57,418 nt of DNA, taken from Bacteroidales bacterium (GTDB taxonomy: Bacteria; Bacteroidota; Bacteroidia; Bacteroidales; FEN-979). The notes beneath the pieces were generated by a model. The model did not search any database, was not told the origin of the DNA, and worked only from the letters and a program-made list of their open reading frames with translations. Within the stretch, counting starts at the first letter, position 1, and the number at the start of each line of letters is the position of its first letter. Positions 42,462-49,855 of this stretch are shown here, one piece after another. The DNA is taken from positions 1 to 57,418 of the forward strand of contig JADHVQ010000004.1 of NCBI GenBank assembly GCA_016783905.1, written 5' to 3'. The position numbers and the translations under genes are program-made.

Positions 42462-42490
42462 GAAATTACGAAATACGAAATACGAAATAT
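42462..42490 (-). repeat. GAAATAC heptamer array upstream of wbqC
   Basis: On the plus strand GAAATTAC, GAAATAC, GAAATAC, GAAATAT. The same GAAATAC unit is at 54348-54368. Reading in the gene direction gives GTATTTC. Confidence 0.8.
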
Positions 42491-42511
42491 AGCATCCGGC
42501 ATCGAAGGTAT

Positions 42512-42547
42512 AAAAAAACCGCAGCAGGAACATAGCCTACCGCGGTT
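42512..42547 (-). terminator. Rho-independent terminator of the thioredoxin pseudogene
   Basis: On the minus strand AACCGC and GCGGTT enclose a partly paired loop and are followed by a run of T. Confidence 0.65.
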
Positions 42548-42581
42548 AAAAGCAGCTTGAATAGGTAGTAAAGTAGTTGGA

Positions 42582-42849
42582 TTAGTTTTTCGTTTTCAGT
42601 AGTACGTCATCAATAAGCAGCCGATAATTCCTGCTGGTCTTCGGTGGCTACTTTGTAGATGTTAATTTTTCCGTTGTACTCTTTCGAGAGCTCCTCCAGT
42701 ACAGGCGCCACCATCTTGCAAGGCCCGCACCAGTCGGCATAAAAATCGATGATACAGGGCAGCTCTCCCTCAAATTTCCAATCTTTGTTTGCTTCAAAAT
42801 TGAAGACCTTTTCAAAAAAAGTCTCCTTGGTTAAATGTTCAATGGTCAT
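42582..42849 (-). pseudogene. Thioredoxin broken by an internal deletion and frameshift
   Basis: The frame from 42849 gives 79 residues with an intact WCGPC site and stops after TEDQQELSAAY. A normal thioredoxin continues with about 30-35 residues including the cis-Pro loop. The next bases, read one frame over (42611 to 42582), give DDVLLKTKN and a stop, matching the C-terminal EVLLVK end of the neighbouring intact copy. So the segment corresponding to FNIRSIPAVLFIP through the last helix has been removed and the frame shifted. The cis-Pro needed for substrate binding is missing, so it is probably non-functional. Confidence 0.75.
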
Positions 42850-42910
42850 AGTTGTTATTTTTTATGGTATTAACGAACTTCGGTTCATGAACACCAAAAT
42901 ATCGACCCTG

Positions 42911-43417
42911 TTACTTCACTAGCAGTACCTCTGTGATGGCCTGGACGAACGTAGGTTTGGGCAGGGCGCCTACCGACATCTGCGGCTTCCCCTCTTTCGG
43001 AATAAACAGCACCGCCGGAATCGACCGGATGTTGAAGACCTGGGCAAGCTCTTTCTGCTTTTCAGTATCTATTTTGTAAATCCGGATCTTTCCTTTGTAC
43101 TCGGCTGCCAGTTCATCCATGATCGGCGCCACCATCTTACACGGACGGCACCAGTCGGCATAGAAATCAATGATCACCGGAAGATCTCCGTTAAAGATCC
43201 AGGTGTCGGCATGTTTGCTGTAATCCCACACCAGTACTTTGAATTGTTCCGCATTCAGGTGCATCACTTTTCCCTGGTCGGTCAGGTTCCCGCCGGCAGG
43301 TGTTTCACTCGTCGCTGTTGTATCAGAGGTTTTCGCACGATCGTTGCTGCTGCAGGCTGTCAGGCTCATTGCCAGGGTAAATCCTATAAGAAATGAATAT
43401 TTTTTCATGATTTTCAT
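42911..43417 (-). CDS. Thioredoxin-fold lipoprotein (WCRPC active site)
   Basis: 168 residues; a second ATG at 43408 is equally possible. A lipobox signal (FTLAMSLTACSS) sends it to the membrane. After a Thr-rich linker the thioredoxin domain has FYADWCRPCKMVAPIMDELAAEYKGKIRIYKIDTE and the cis-Pro loop NIRSIPAVLFIP. The active site WCRPC differs from the usual WCGPC of its damaged paralogue next door. It likely handles disulfides in the periplasm or at the outer membrane. C10 peptidases encoded just upstream have Cys nucleophiles, but a functional link is only inferred. Confidence 0.88.
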   Translation of the reverse strand: MKIMKKYSFLIGFTLAMSLTACSSNDRAKTSDTTATSETPAGGNLTDQGKVMHLNAEQFKVLVWDYSKHADTWIFNGDLPVIIDFYADWCRPCKMVAPIMDELAAEYKGKIRIYKIDTEKQKELAQVFNIRSIPAVLFIPKEGKPQMSVGALPKPTFVQAITEVLLVK

Positions 43418-43439
43418 GTTTAATGACGATGCAAAGCGA

Positions 43440-45632
43440 TTAGTTAATTACCAGCTTTGTGGCATGACTACTTGCATCTCCGGTCATCCGAACCAGATAG
43501 ATGCCGGCCTGCAACCCAGTCAAATCAATCTCTTTTACATTCTTCCCTGGTGTTGATTCCCACACTGCTTCCCTCACTGGACGGCTGTCTGCTGTAAAGA
43601 TCACCAGGTGAATCGGTGATGCCTCGAAGGAGAAAAACTGGATGGTGACCTGGTTGGAAGCAGGATTTGGAAAGAGTTGCAGATTCCTGATCGCACTCAC
43701 ATCATCTATACCGATATTGGGCTTCTTCGGGTAATAGAGCTTCCATCCATTAGCCGTGATGGTGCTGTTGGTCATAAAAACCAGGAACATCTTACCGCTG
43801 GGTGAGGTAACCGAATCAGGAAGGCTGCCAGGAGCATACTTCCCTGATAGCCTCACCAGGGTATCTCCGGTTCCCAGGTCGTAGATGGTCAGAAAATCGT
43901 GCCCCTCCTCCGTATCAAAGTATTCAAAGTAGACAGTCAACGGATCGCCTGATTCGGTCTCCACTTTCCATTTGCACGACGAGTTGTTATAGTAGTTGAA
44001 ATCAAAGCTTCCGTCAGTGATTTCGGCAGTGTCGGATTTGATGGTAGTGATACTGCTGCACCAGACCGGCTGGTTAGCCTTGTAGTTGGCGAGGAAGCCA
44101 TTGGCCGGGGGATTGCCAGTGGCTTCAAAAGTGATCAGGAGTTGATTTCCGGAGGAGACAATTTCAGGGGGCAGCTGGTCGCCGGAATAATTTCCGATGA
44201 CCGGGTCGCTGGTGGTTCCTCCATTATGAACCGTTACGAAATCATCCGGATTGGTGTCAAACCGGTCGAAGTTCAGAGTGATGCTGGTCACGGAGTCGGC
44301 GATGGTCTGGGGAGCGATCAGCCAGCTGCAGTTGGCGGTTGGCAGGTAATCATCCACAGGTCCGCTTCCGTCTTCAAATGACCCAACCTTATGGATAAAT
44401 TCAAGGTTGCCGGAGCACTGCACAGGATAGGCATAGTTGACCGTATCCGGAAAACAATGGATCACCACCTCCTGTGCCAGGTTGAAATTGTAACCTCCTG
44501 GTGTCAGGTCGCTGGTATAGAAGTATCCGTCATTGCTGCCACCCCATCCAAAGTTGAAATGAAAAAAGCAGGAGTCCTGGTAGCCGTCGCACACAAAGGC
44601 ATGGCCACTGGTGTCAGGCACCGACCAGCCGGCATAATACATCGGGATCTTCCGGTCGAGGTGGGCAATCAGCACACTGTCCCAGTTGAGGGTAGTGCTG
44701 TCGCGGTACAGGTATTGTGTTCCGGGTGCATACTTAAAGAAGCTCCTCAATGAATAGGCTGCCTTATGGTTGTACATTCCCGATCCTGACGGGCCGTATT
44801 GCAGGTCGCAGGATACCCCCAGGTGGTATATCAGTTCGGCGATGGCCAGGTTTGAGCGGTTGATGCTGTTAGTCATCTCATTCCACTTGTATGTTGTAGC
44901 CCCGAAGTCAGCGGTGAGCACGCCGTAATTGGGTTCGGTGTAGGTATAGGATCCGGTACCTGTCTCCGGCCAGCGGAAGTAGTACATCACCTGGGCCATG
45001 CACACGGGAACGCACCCTGCCACGCAGTGGCCGCCCGGACCAGCGGGATCAGCAGGACACAGCTCATTGTACCAGGGGCTCTGGTTCCAGTGGCTCGTGA
45101 TGAGCGGCTCAACAGAACGAAGGACGAAGGATTCGGATTTTGTGTTCCGGGTTTCGGGTTGATTCCCCTCCCTTTGTGGGGAGGGGTCAGGGGAGGGGTA
45201 AAATCGCAAATCGGTCAACTTATTCCACATTTCCACGGCCCGGGGATAGGGCGCAACGTTTTCGCGGATCGCATACCGGATCTGATCCTCGTACTGCTTC
45301 ATCCAGGCGGTGAACTGGGGAGCCTGGTTGCTCTCCTCATACGATCCTTCGAAGGAATAGGCCAGGATAGGGAACACAGCATCATCGGCTGCGATGGCAA
45401 TCCATCCTTCCGGGTCCAGGTTGAAGACATAATAAAGCGGTAAACCTGGATCGGCGTTGACATAGGTTGTTTTAATAATCAATCCATCGGGTGTAAAGGC
45501 CTGAGTATTCGGACCTCGTTCAAAGAAAAAATTCCTGGCAGCCTGTGAGGCCTGCTCTTCAGACACCTGTTCAGCATATCCAAAGAAGGAGGTGCACAGG
45601 ATGAAGATCACGATGATGATGTTCCGGTTCAT
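43440..45632 (-). CDS. Secreted C10 (streptopain-like) peptidase with T9SS sorting domain, copy 1
   Basis: 730 residues. Signal peptide, Spi-type propeptide (AARNFFFERG), then the C10 domain with catalytic C207 in AGCVPVCMAQVM and the His of SGHAFVCDGYQ. Two CUB-like domains (SFEDGSGPVDDYLPTANCSWLIAP; DGSFDFNYYNNSSCKWKV) follow. The C-terminus (LQLFPNPASNQVTIQF to GIYLVRMTGD) is a type A T9SS sorting domain, so the product is exported across the outer membrane. Residues about 145-172 are extra compared with the paralogue and are encoded by repeat DNA (45165-45199 plus CCTTCGT units). 80 bp separate it from the paralogue, with a terminator between. Confidence 0.9.
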   Translation of the reverse strand: MNRNIIIVIFILCTSFFGYAEQVSEEQASQAARNFFFERGPNTQAFTPDGLIIKTTYVNADPGLPLYYVFNLDPEGWIAIAADDAVFPILAYSFEGSYEESNQAPQFTAWMKQYEDQIRYAIRENVAPYPRAVEMWNKLTDLRFYPSPDPSPQREGNQPETRNTKSESFVLRSVEPLITSHWNQSPWYNELCPADPAGPGGHCVAGCVPVCMAQVMYYFRWPETGTGSYTYTEPNYGVLTADFGATTYKWNEMTNSINRSNLAIAELIYHLGVSCDLQYGPSGSGMYNHKAAYSLRSFFKYAPGTQYLYRDSTTLNWDSVLIAHLDRKIPMYYAGWSVPDTSGHAFVCDGYQDSCFFHFNFGWGGSNDGYFYTSDLTPGGYNFNLAQEVVIHCFPDTVNYAYPVQCSGNLEFIHKVGSFEDGSGPVDDYLPTANCSWLIAPQTIADSVTSITLNFDRFDTNPDDFVTVHNGGTTSDPVIGNYSGDQLPPEIVSSGNQLLITFEATGNPPANGFLANYKANQPVWCSSITTIKSDTAEITDGSFDFNYYNNSSCKWKVETESGDPLTVYFEYFDTEEGHDFLTIYDLGTGDTLVRLSGKYAPGSLPDSVTSPSGKMFLVFMTNSTITANGWKLYYPKKPNIGIDDVSAIRNLQLFPNPASNQVTIQFFSFEASPIHLVIFTADSRPVREAVWESTPGKNVKEIDLTGLQAGIYLVRMTGDASSHATKLVIN
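45165..45199. repeat. GC-rich palindromic element inside a peptidase gene
   Basis: CCCCTCCC and GGGGAGGG form an 8-bp stem with loop TTTGT; the following TCAGGGGAGGGG matches the intergenic copy at 5472-5504. It is translated in frame as SPDPSPQREG. Two ACGAAGG heptamers (CCTTCGT on the coding strand) lie next to it at 45117-45130. Confidence 0.75.
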
Positions 45633-45649
45633 GACGTGGTATTTTGAAT

Positions 45650-45683
45650 AAAAAAAAAGCGCACCGGTGAAGTTCCGGTACGC
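45650..45683 (-). terminator. Rho-independent terminator of C10 peptidase copy 2
   Basis: On the minus strand GCGTACCGG pairs with CCGGTGCGC (one wobble) around a 7-base loop, followed by nine T. Confidence 0.85.
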
Positions 45684-45712
45684 TAATATACAAAAAAGTT
45701 CTTCTCAGAATG

Positions 45713-47839
45713 CTATTGAACGATCACCTTTGTATTCGAAACGCCCTGCTCACTGGTGATCCGGAGCATGTAAACACCCTTTGAAAAATCCTGGAGGTTG
45801 ATTTGCTCTTCGATCTGACCCTGCATGCCACCTGATACAGTGGTATAAACACGGGTACCTTTCAGTGAAAAGAGATCGAGTTGAACTGTCCGCAAGGAGG
45901 ATCCGTCAAACTTCACATACAGGTAATCGTGAGCAGGATTAGGATAGATGTAGAGGTCATCCACTGCGGCTGACTCTTCGGTGCCTACCGTGATTGAGTA
46001 GCTGGCATCCCAGCCGGCTCCCCTGACGGTCTTGTTGGTGATCCACATCACCAGCATCTCGCCGCTGTTTGCCGTGATGCCGGTAGGCGGGTCGGTCATA
46101 TTTCCGGAATAGGTTCCCAGCAAGGTCCCCGTGCCAAGATCATACACCAGGATCTTATCATGGGTCTCTTCGGTATTGATGCTGTTGAAGTCCAGAATCA
46201 CCGTGGCGGCATCGGTAGGCCTGATGTACCATTTGCACAGGGTGCTGTTCCGGTAATCATAGCTTCCACTCCCATCGCTGATGTCACCCGAAGGAGCAGT
46301 AAGGTTGGTAGTTGATTCACAGAAATTAATCAGGTCACAATAATACTCGGCCAGGAATCCCTGTGCAGTGCCTGATCCATTGGTGATAAAGGTGACATAC
46401 ATGGCCGGCCCTGTGGTGGAAACATCCGGGGGCAGGGCCGAACCCGAATATGTTCCAAGGAGGGGATCACTGGCGGAATCGCCATCGTAGATATTGAGTT
46501 CATCGCCGGAGGCCAGATCGAAACGAAGGAACGAGATAGTTACATCCTCCACCCCGTCATCCGGAGCGATCAGCCAGGAGCAGTTGGCATTGCTCTCGTA
46601 ATCTTCCAGCGGTCCGCTTCCATCTTCAAGGGCTCCGAAATTGTATGTGATGAGATCGGTTTGTCCGCTGCAATAGGAGGGGTAATAGGCCGGATCAGGT
46701 TTAATCTGGAAAACAGCAGTCTGGTTGCTGTTGAAGTAAGATCCACCAGGAGTCAGGCCTGTAAGGTAGAAATATCCGTTGTAGGCTCCACCCCAGCCCC
46801 AGTTCATGTGGTAATAGTCGCTTCCCTGGTAGCCATCGCATACCCAGGCATGACCTCCATCGGCGCCCGATCCTGAATATTCGACCGGTCTGCCTGCATT
46901 CAGGTCGGTTTGGAGCAGGTTATGCCACTGAGAGGTTGAGTATGCATACTTCTCGGCATAATAGGTGGTGGAAGAGTATTTGAAATAGTTTTTCAAGGCG
47001 TTGGCTACTTTATAGACATACGCCCCTGAGCCTGTTGGTCCGTACTGCATATCCACAGAGATGCCGCAATGCCAGGCAAGTAAAGCTACCGGATCGCACT
47101 CCTTGTTGGGATTATCGGTCATCCCGTCCCATTCGTATGTAGTAGTCCCGAAATCGGCACATTGCGGACCATATTGGGTTTGCTGCGGAACGATGCAGTG
47201 AGATCCTTGTCCGGTCTCCGGATGGCGCCAGTAATGCATGATCTGGCTCATGGCCGTAGCTACGCAGCCCACCGGAACACGTCCGTTAAATGAACCGCCG
47301 GCCTGAGCATCTTCCGGGCACATGCCGTTATATGGGAAGTCCTGATCCCAGATATCGGTGATCAGTGGTTCTACATCCAGTAGCAGTTCATCGGGAAGTG
47401 TCACAGGAGTGGGGACAGCGTATCTTTCCCAGGCATCGGTGATCTGCTGATCAGCCGGATAACCCTGAGCAATGGCTTCCAGGATTTCTCCCTTGTAGTT
47501 GTCCAGCCAGAACTGAACATGAGCCGGCATCGCTTCATTGGTCCAGTTGGTCTCAAAGGAGTACCCGATGACCGGGAAGAGCTGATCGTCGGCTGTTACG
47601 ATGATGTAACCGTTCTCTCCGATGTTGAAGATATAATAGGCCGTTACATCGTTTTCGGCCACCACGATCTCGCCGGTAATTTCCAGTGCGTCAAACGGGA
47701 CAGACTGGTTTTTATTGATCCGTTCGAAATAGAAATTGAGACCTGCCTGCCTGGCCTGGTCAACTTCGACTTTTTTCGCATACACGGATAGCGTAATTCC
47801 CAACAATAAAAGGGAAAAAAGAAGCGTGAATCTTTTCAT
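45713..47839 (-). CDS. Secreted C10 (streptopain-like) peptidase with T9SS sorting domain, copy 2
   Basis: 708 residues. Signal peptide, propeptide, and C10 domain with catalytic C192 in VGCVATAMSQIM and His in GGHAWVCDGYQ; NWGWGG follows as in streptopain. Two CUB-like domains (ALEDGSGPLEDYESNANCSWLIAPDDG; DGSGSYDYRNSTLCKWYI) and a T9SS type A sorting domain (LYIYPNPAHDYLYVKFD to GVYMLRITSE) complete it. Same layout as copy 1, hence tandem duplication; this copy lacks the repeat insertion and keeps the consensus GCVATAM. It has its own -7 element at 47881-47888 and ends in a terminator. Confidence 0.92.
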   Translation of the reverse strand: MKRFTLLFSLLLLGITLSVYAKKVEVDQARQAGLNFYFERINKNQSVPFDALEITGEIVVAENDVTAYYIFNIGENGYIIVTADDQLFPVIGYSFETNWTNEAMPAHVQFWLDNYKGEILEAIAQGYPADQQITDAWERYAVPTPVTLPDELLLDVEPLITDIWDQDFPYNGMCPEDAQAGGSFNGRVPVGCVATAMSQIMHYWRHPETGQGSHCIVPQQTQYGPQCADFGTTTYEWDGMTDNPNKECDPVALLAWHCGISVDMQYGPTGSGAYVYKVANALKNYFKYSSTTYYAEKYAYSTSQWHNLLQTDLNAGRPVEYSGSGADGGHAWVCDGYQGSDYYHMNWGWGGAYNGYFYLTGLTPGGSYFNSNQTAVFQIKPDPAYYPSYCSGQTDLITYNFGALEDGSGPLEDYESNANCSWLIAPDDGVEDVTISFLRFDLASGDELNIYDGDSASDPLLGTYSGSALPPDVSTTGPAMYVTFITNGSGTAQGFLAEYYCDLINFCESTTNLTAPSGDISDGSGSYDYRNSTLCKWYIRPTDAATVILDFNSINTEETHDKILVYDLGTGTLLGTYSGNMTDPPTGITANSGEMLVMWITNKTVRGAGWDASYSITVGTEESAAVDDLYIYPNPAHDYLYVKFDGSSLRTVQLDLFSLKGTRVYTTVSGGMQGQIEEQINLQDFSKGVYMLRITSEQGVSNTKVIVQ

Positions 47840-47880
47840 TTGTAAATGTTTAATAATGATTATAGCTTTAGTTTCCAGTG

Positions 47881-47888
47881 CAAAGATA
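47881..47888 (-). promoter_or_regulatory. -7 element (TATCTTTG) of C10 peptidase copy 2
   Basis: The minus strand reads TATCTTTG, 41 bp before the ATG. It is divergent with the hutI element. Confidence 0.5.
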
Positions 47889-47906
47889 TAAAAAAAACGA
47901 ATTCCT

Positions 47907-47914
47907 TACCTTTG
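47907..47914 (+). promoter_or_regulatory. -7 element (TACCTTTG) of hutI
   Basis: TACCTTTG matches TAnnTTTG, 26 bp before the chosen hutI start. Confidence 0.5.
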
Positions 47915-47940
47915 TTTCTTCTTCCAGAAAGTACAACTGC

Positions 47941-49365
47941 ATGAAACAGATCCTCATCACCAACATCAAAGAGCTCATCAACATCGAAGAGACCCCCCGT
48001 CCCTTCGTCGCCGGGAAAGAGATGTCTAACCTGAAAACCCTCAAAAACGCCTGGCTGCTGATCGAAGGCGACCGTATTAAGGATTTCGGATCAATGGAAA
48101 CGTTGCCATCTGACCTCCAATCCAGGCTCTCCGATTCTGGCATAAAACACTACGAACTCTTCGACACCACTTCACCACTGCACCATGGCACCACTGCCCC
48201 CCCCTCACCCCCCTCACCCCCCTCACCACCCTCACCACCAGTCCCCAGTCCCCAGTCCCCAGTCAAAACATTTCATCCGCTTCGTCAGTACGATGATCTG
48301 ACCGTTATCGACGCCACGAACCGCTTCGTTTTTCCCTCCTTCTGTGACTCCCATACCCATTTGGTCTATGCCGGAAGCCGGGAGATCGAGTATGTGGACA
48401 AGATCAAAGGATTCAGCTATGAAGAGATCGCCAAACGGGGTGGTGGGATCCTGAACTCGGCGAAACTGCTGCACGAAACCTCTGAGGAGGAGCTGGTGGA
48501 ACAGGCGATGGACAGGTTGAACGAAATCATCAGCCTGGGAACAGGGGCCGTGGAGATCAAGAGCGGTTATGGTCTCACCGTGGAAGATGAGCTAAAGATG
48601 CTGCGGGTGATCCGGAAGCTGAAGGAGTTATCTCCCCTTACGATTGTTTCTACCTTTCTGGGAGCACATGCTATTCCGGCCGGGTACGAGGGGAGGCAAA
48701 CCGATTATGTCGATTTGGTGATCAGCGAAATGATCCCGCAGGTAGCAACAGAAGAGCTGGCCGACTTCATTGATGTCTTCTGCGACAGGGGCTTCTTCAC
48801 CGTGGAGGATACCGACCGGATCCTCAATGCAGGGATGAAATACGGTCTGCGCCCTAAAATCCATGCCAATGAACTTGATTATTCGGGAGGCATCCAGGTA
48901 GGGGTGAAGCATAACGCGTTATCAGTCGATCACCTTGAATATACCGGCGATGCTGAGATCGCCTGCCTGCTGCAATCCGCAACCATGCCTGTCATCCTTC
49001 CCGGAGCTGCCTTTTTCCTGAATATGATTCATGCTCCGGCCCGGAAGATGATCGATGCCGGGCTACCGGTCGCATTCGCCAGTGACTTCAATCCCGGCTC
49101 CAGTCCAACCGGCAACATGCAACTGATCCTCTCCATGGCCTGCATCACCTACCGGCTGTTGCCCGAAGAAGCCATCCATGCAACCACCCTCAACGGAGCC
49201 TATGCCATGGGAGTGAGTGATGAACTGGGCAGCATTGCCCGCGGCAAGAGGGCCAACCTCTTCATCACCAAACCCATCTCCACCTATGAGTTCATGCCCT
49301 ATGCATACGGAAGTAATAAAGTCGATTCAGTTATCTTGAACGGCGAGTTTTGGATGTATAAATGA
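47941..49365 (+). CDS. hutI: Imidazolonepropionase with a proline-rich insertion
   Basis: 474 residues from the ATG at 47941; upstream codons to 47878 lie in the promoter region. HutI opens the imidazolone ring in histidine degradation. The metal site SFCDSHTHLVYAGSREIEY and the later IHANELDYSGG, SVDHLEYTG and ASDFNPGSSPTGNM blocks are all present, as is VEIKSGYGL. Family proteins are about 410-420 residues; the surplus is a Pro-rich TAPPSPPSPP run at about residues 76-108 from a repeat array (48166-48264), inserted before IDATNRFVFP. FtcD, a later step of the same pathway, is 2.7 kb downstream; hutH and hutU are not in the window. Confidence 0.93.
   Translation: MKQILITNIKELINIEETPRPFVAGKEMSNLKTLKNAWLLIEGDRIKDFGSMETLPSDLQSRLSDSGIKHYELFDTTSPLHHGTTAPPSPPSPPSPPSPPVPSPQSPVKTFHPLRQYDDLTVIDATNRFVFPSFCDSHTHLVYAGSREIEYVDKIKGFSYEEIAKRGGGILNSAKLLHETSEEELVEQAMDRLNEIISLGTGAVEIKSGYGLTVEDELKMLRVIRKLKELSPLTIVSTFLGAHAIPAGYEGRQTDYVDLVISEMIPQVATEELADFIDVFCDRGFFTVEDTDRILNAGMKYGLRPKIHANELDYSGGIQVGVKHNALSVDHLEYTGDAEIACLLQSATMPVILPGAAFFLNMIHAPARKMIDAGLPVAFASDFNPGSSPTGNMQLILSMACITYRLLPEEAIHATTLNGAYAMGVSDELGSIARGKRANLFITKPISTYEFMPYAYGSNKVDSVILNGEFWMYK
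48166..48264 (+). repeat. 8/9-mer and AGTCCCC arrays inside hutI
   Basis: ACCACTTC, ACCACTGC, ACCATGGC and ACCACTGCC, then ACCCCCCTC/ACCACCCTC 9-mers, then three AGTCCCC heptamers (48240-48260). Encodes the proline-rich insert. Confidence 0.85.
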
Positions 49366-49382
49366 AATTTCTTTTTTTTTCG

Positions 49383-49390
49383 TATCTTTG
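49383..49390 (+). promoter_or_regulatory. -7 element (TATCTTTG) of the aspartic protease gene
   Basis: TATCTTTG matches TAnnTTTG, 16 bp before the ATG at 49406, which leaves a very short leader. Confidence 0.5.
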
Positions 49391-49402
49391 AATAATCATT
49401 GA

Positions 49403-49786
<384 letters not shown>

Positions 49787-49855
49787 GATTAATAGCCTCT
49801 CCCTATCTGTTGTATTTCTTCACGGAAGAGGTTTCATTAAATAATTCGAAAAATC

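Noticed and set aside
42610..42849. Intact small thioredoxin
   Set aside because: It lacks the cis-Pro region, and the missing C-terminal codons are found immediately downstream in another frame, so truncation is more likely.
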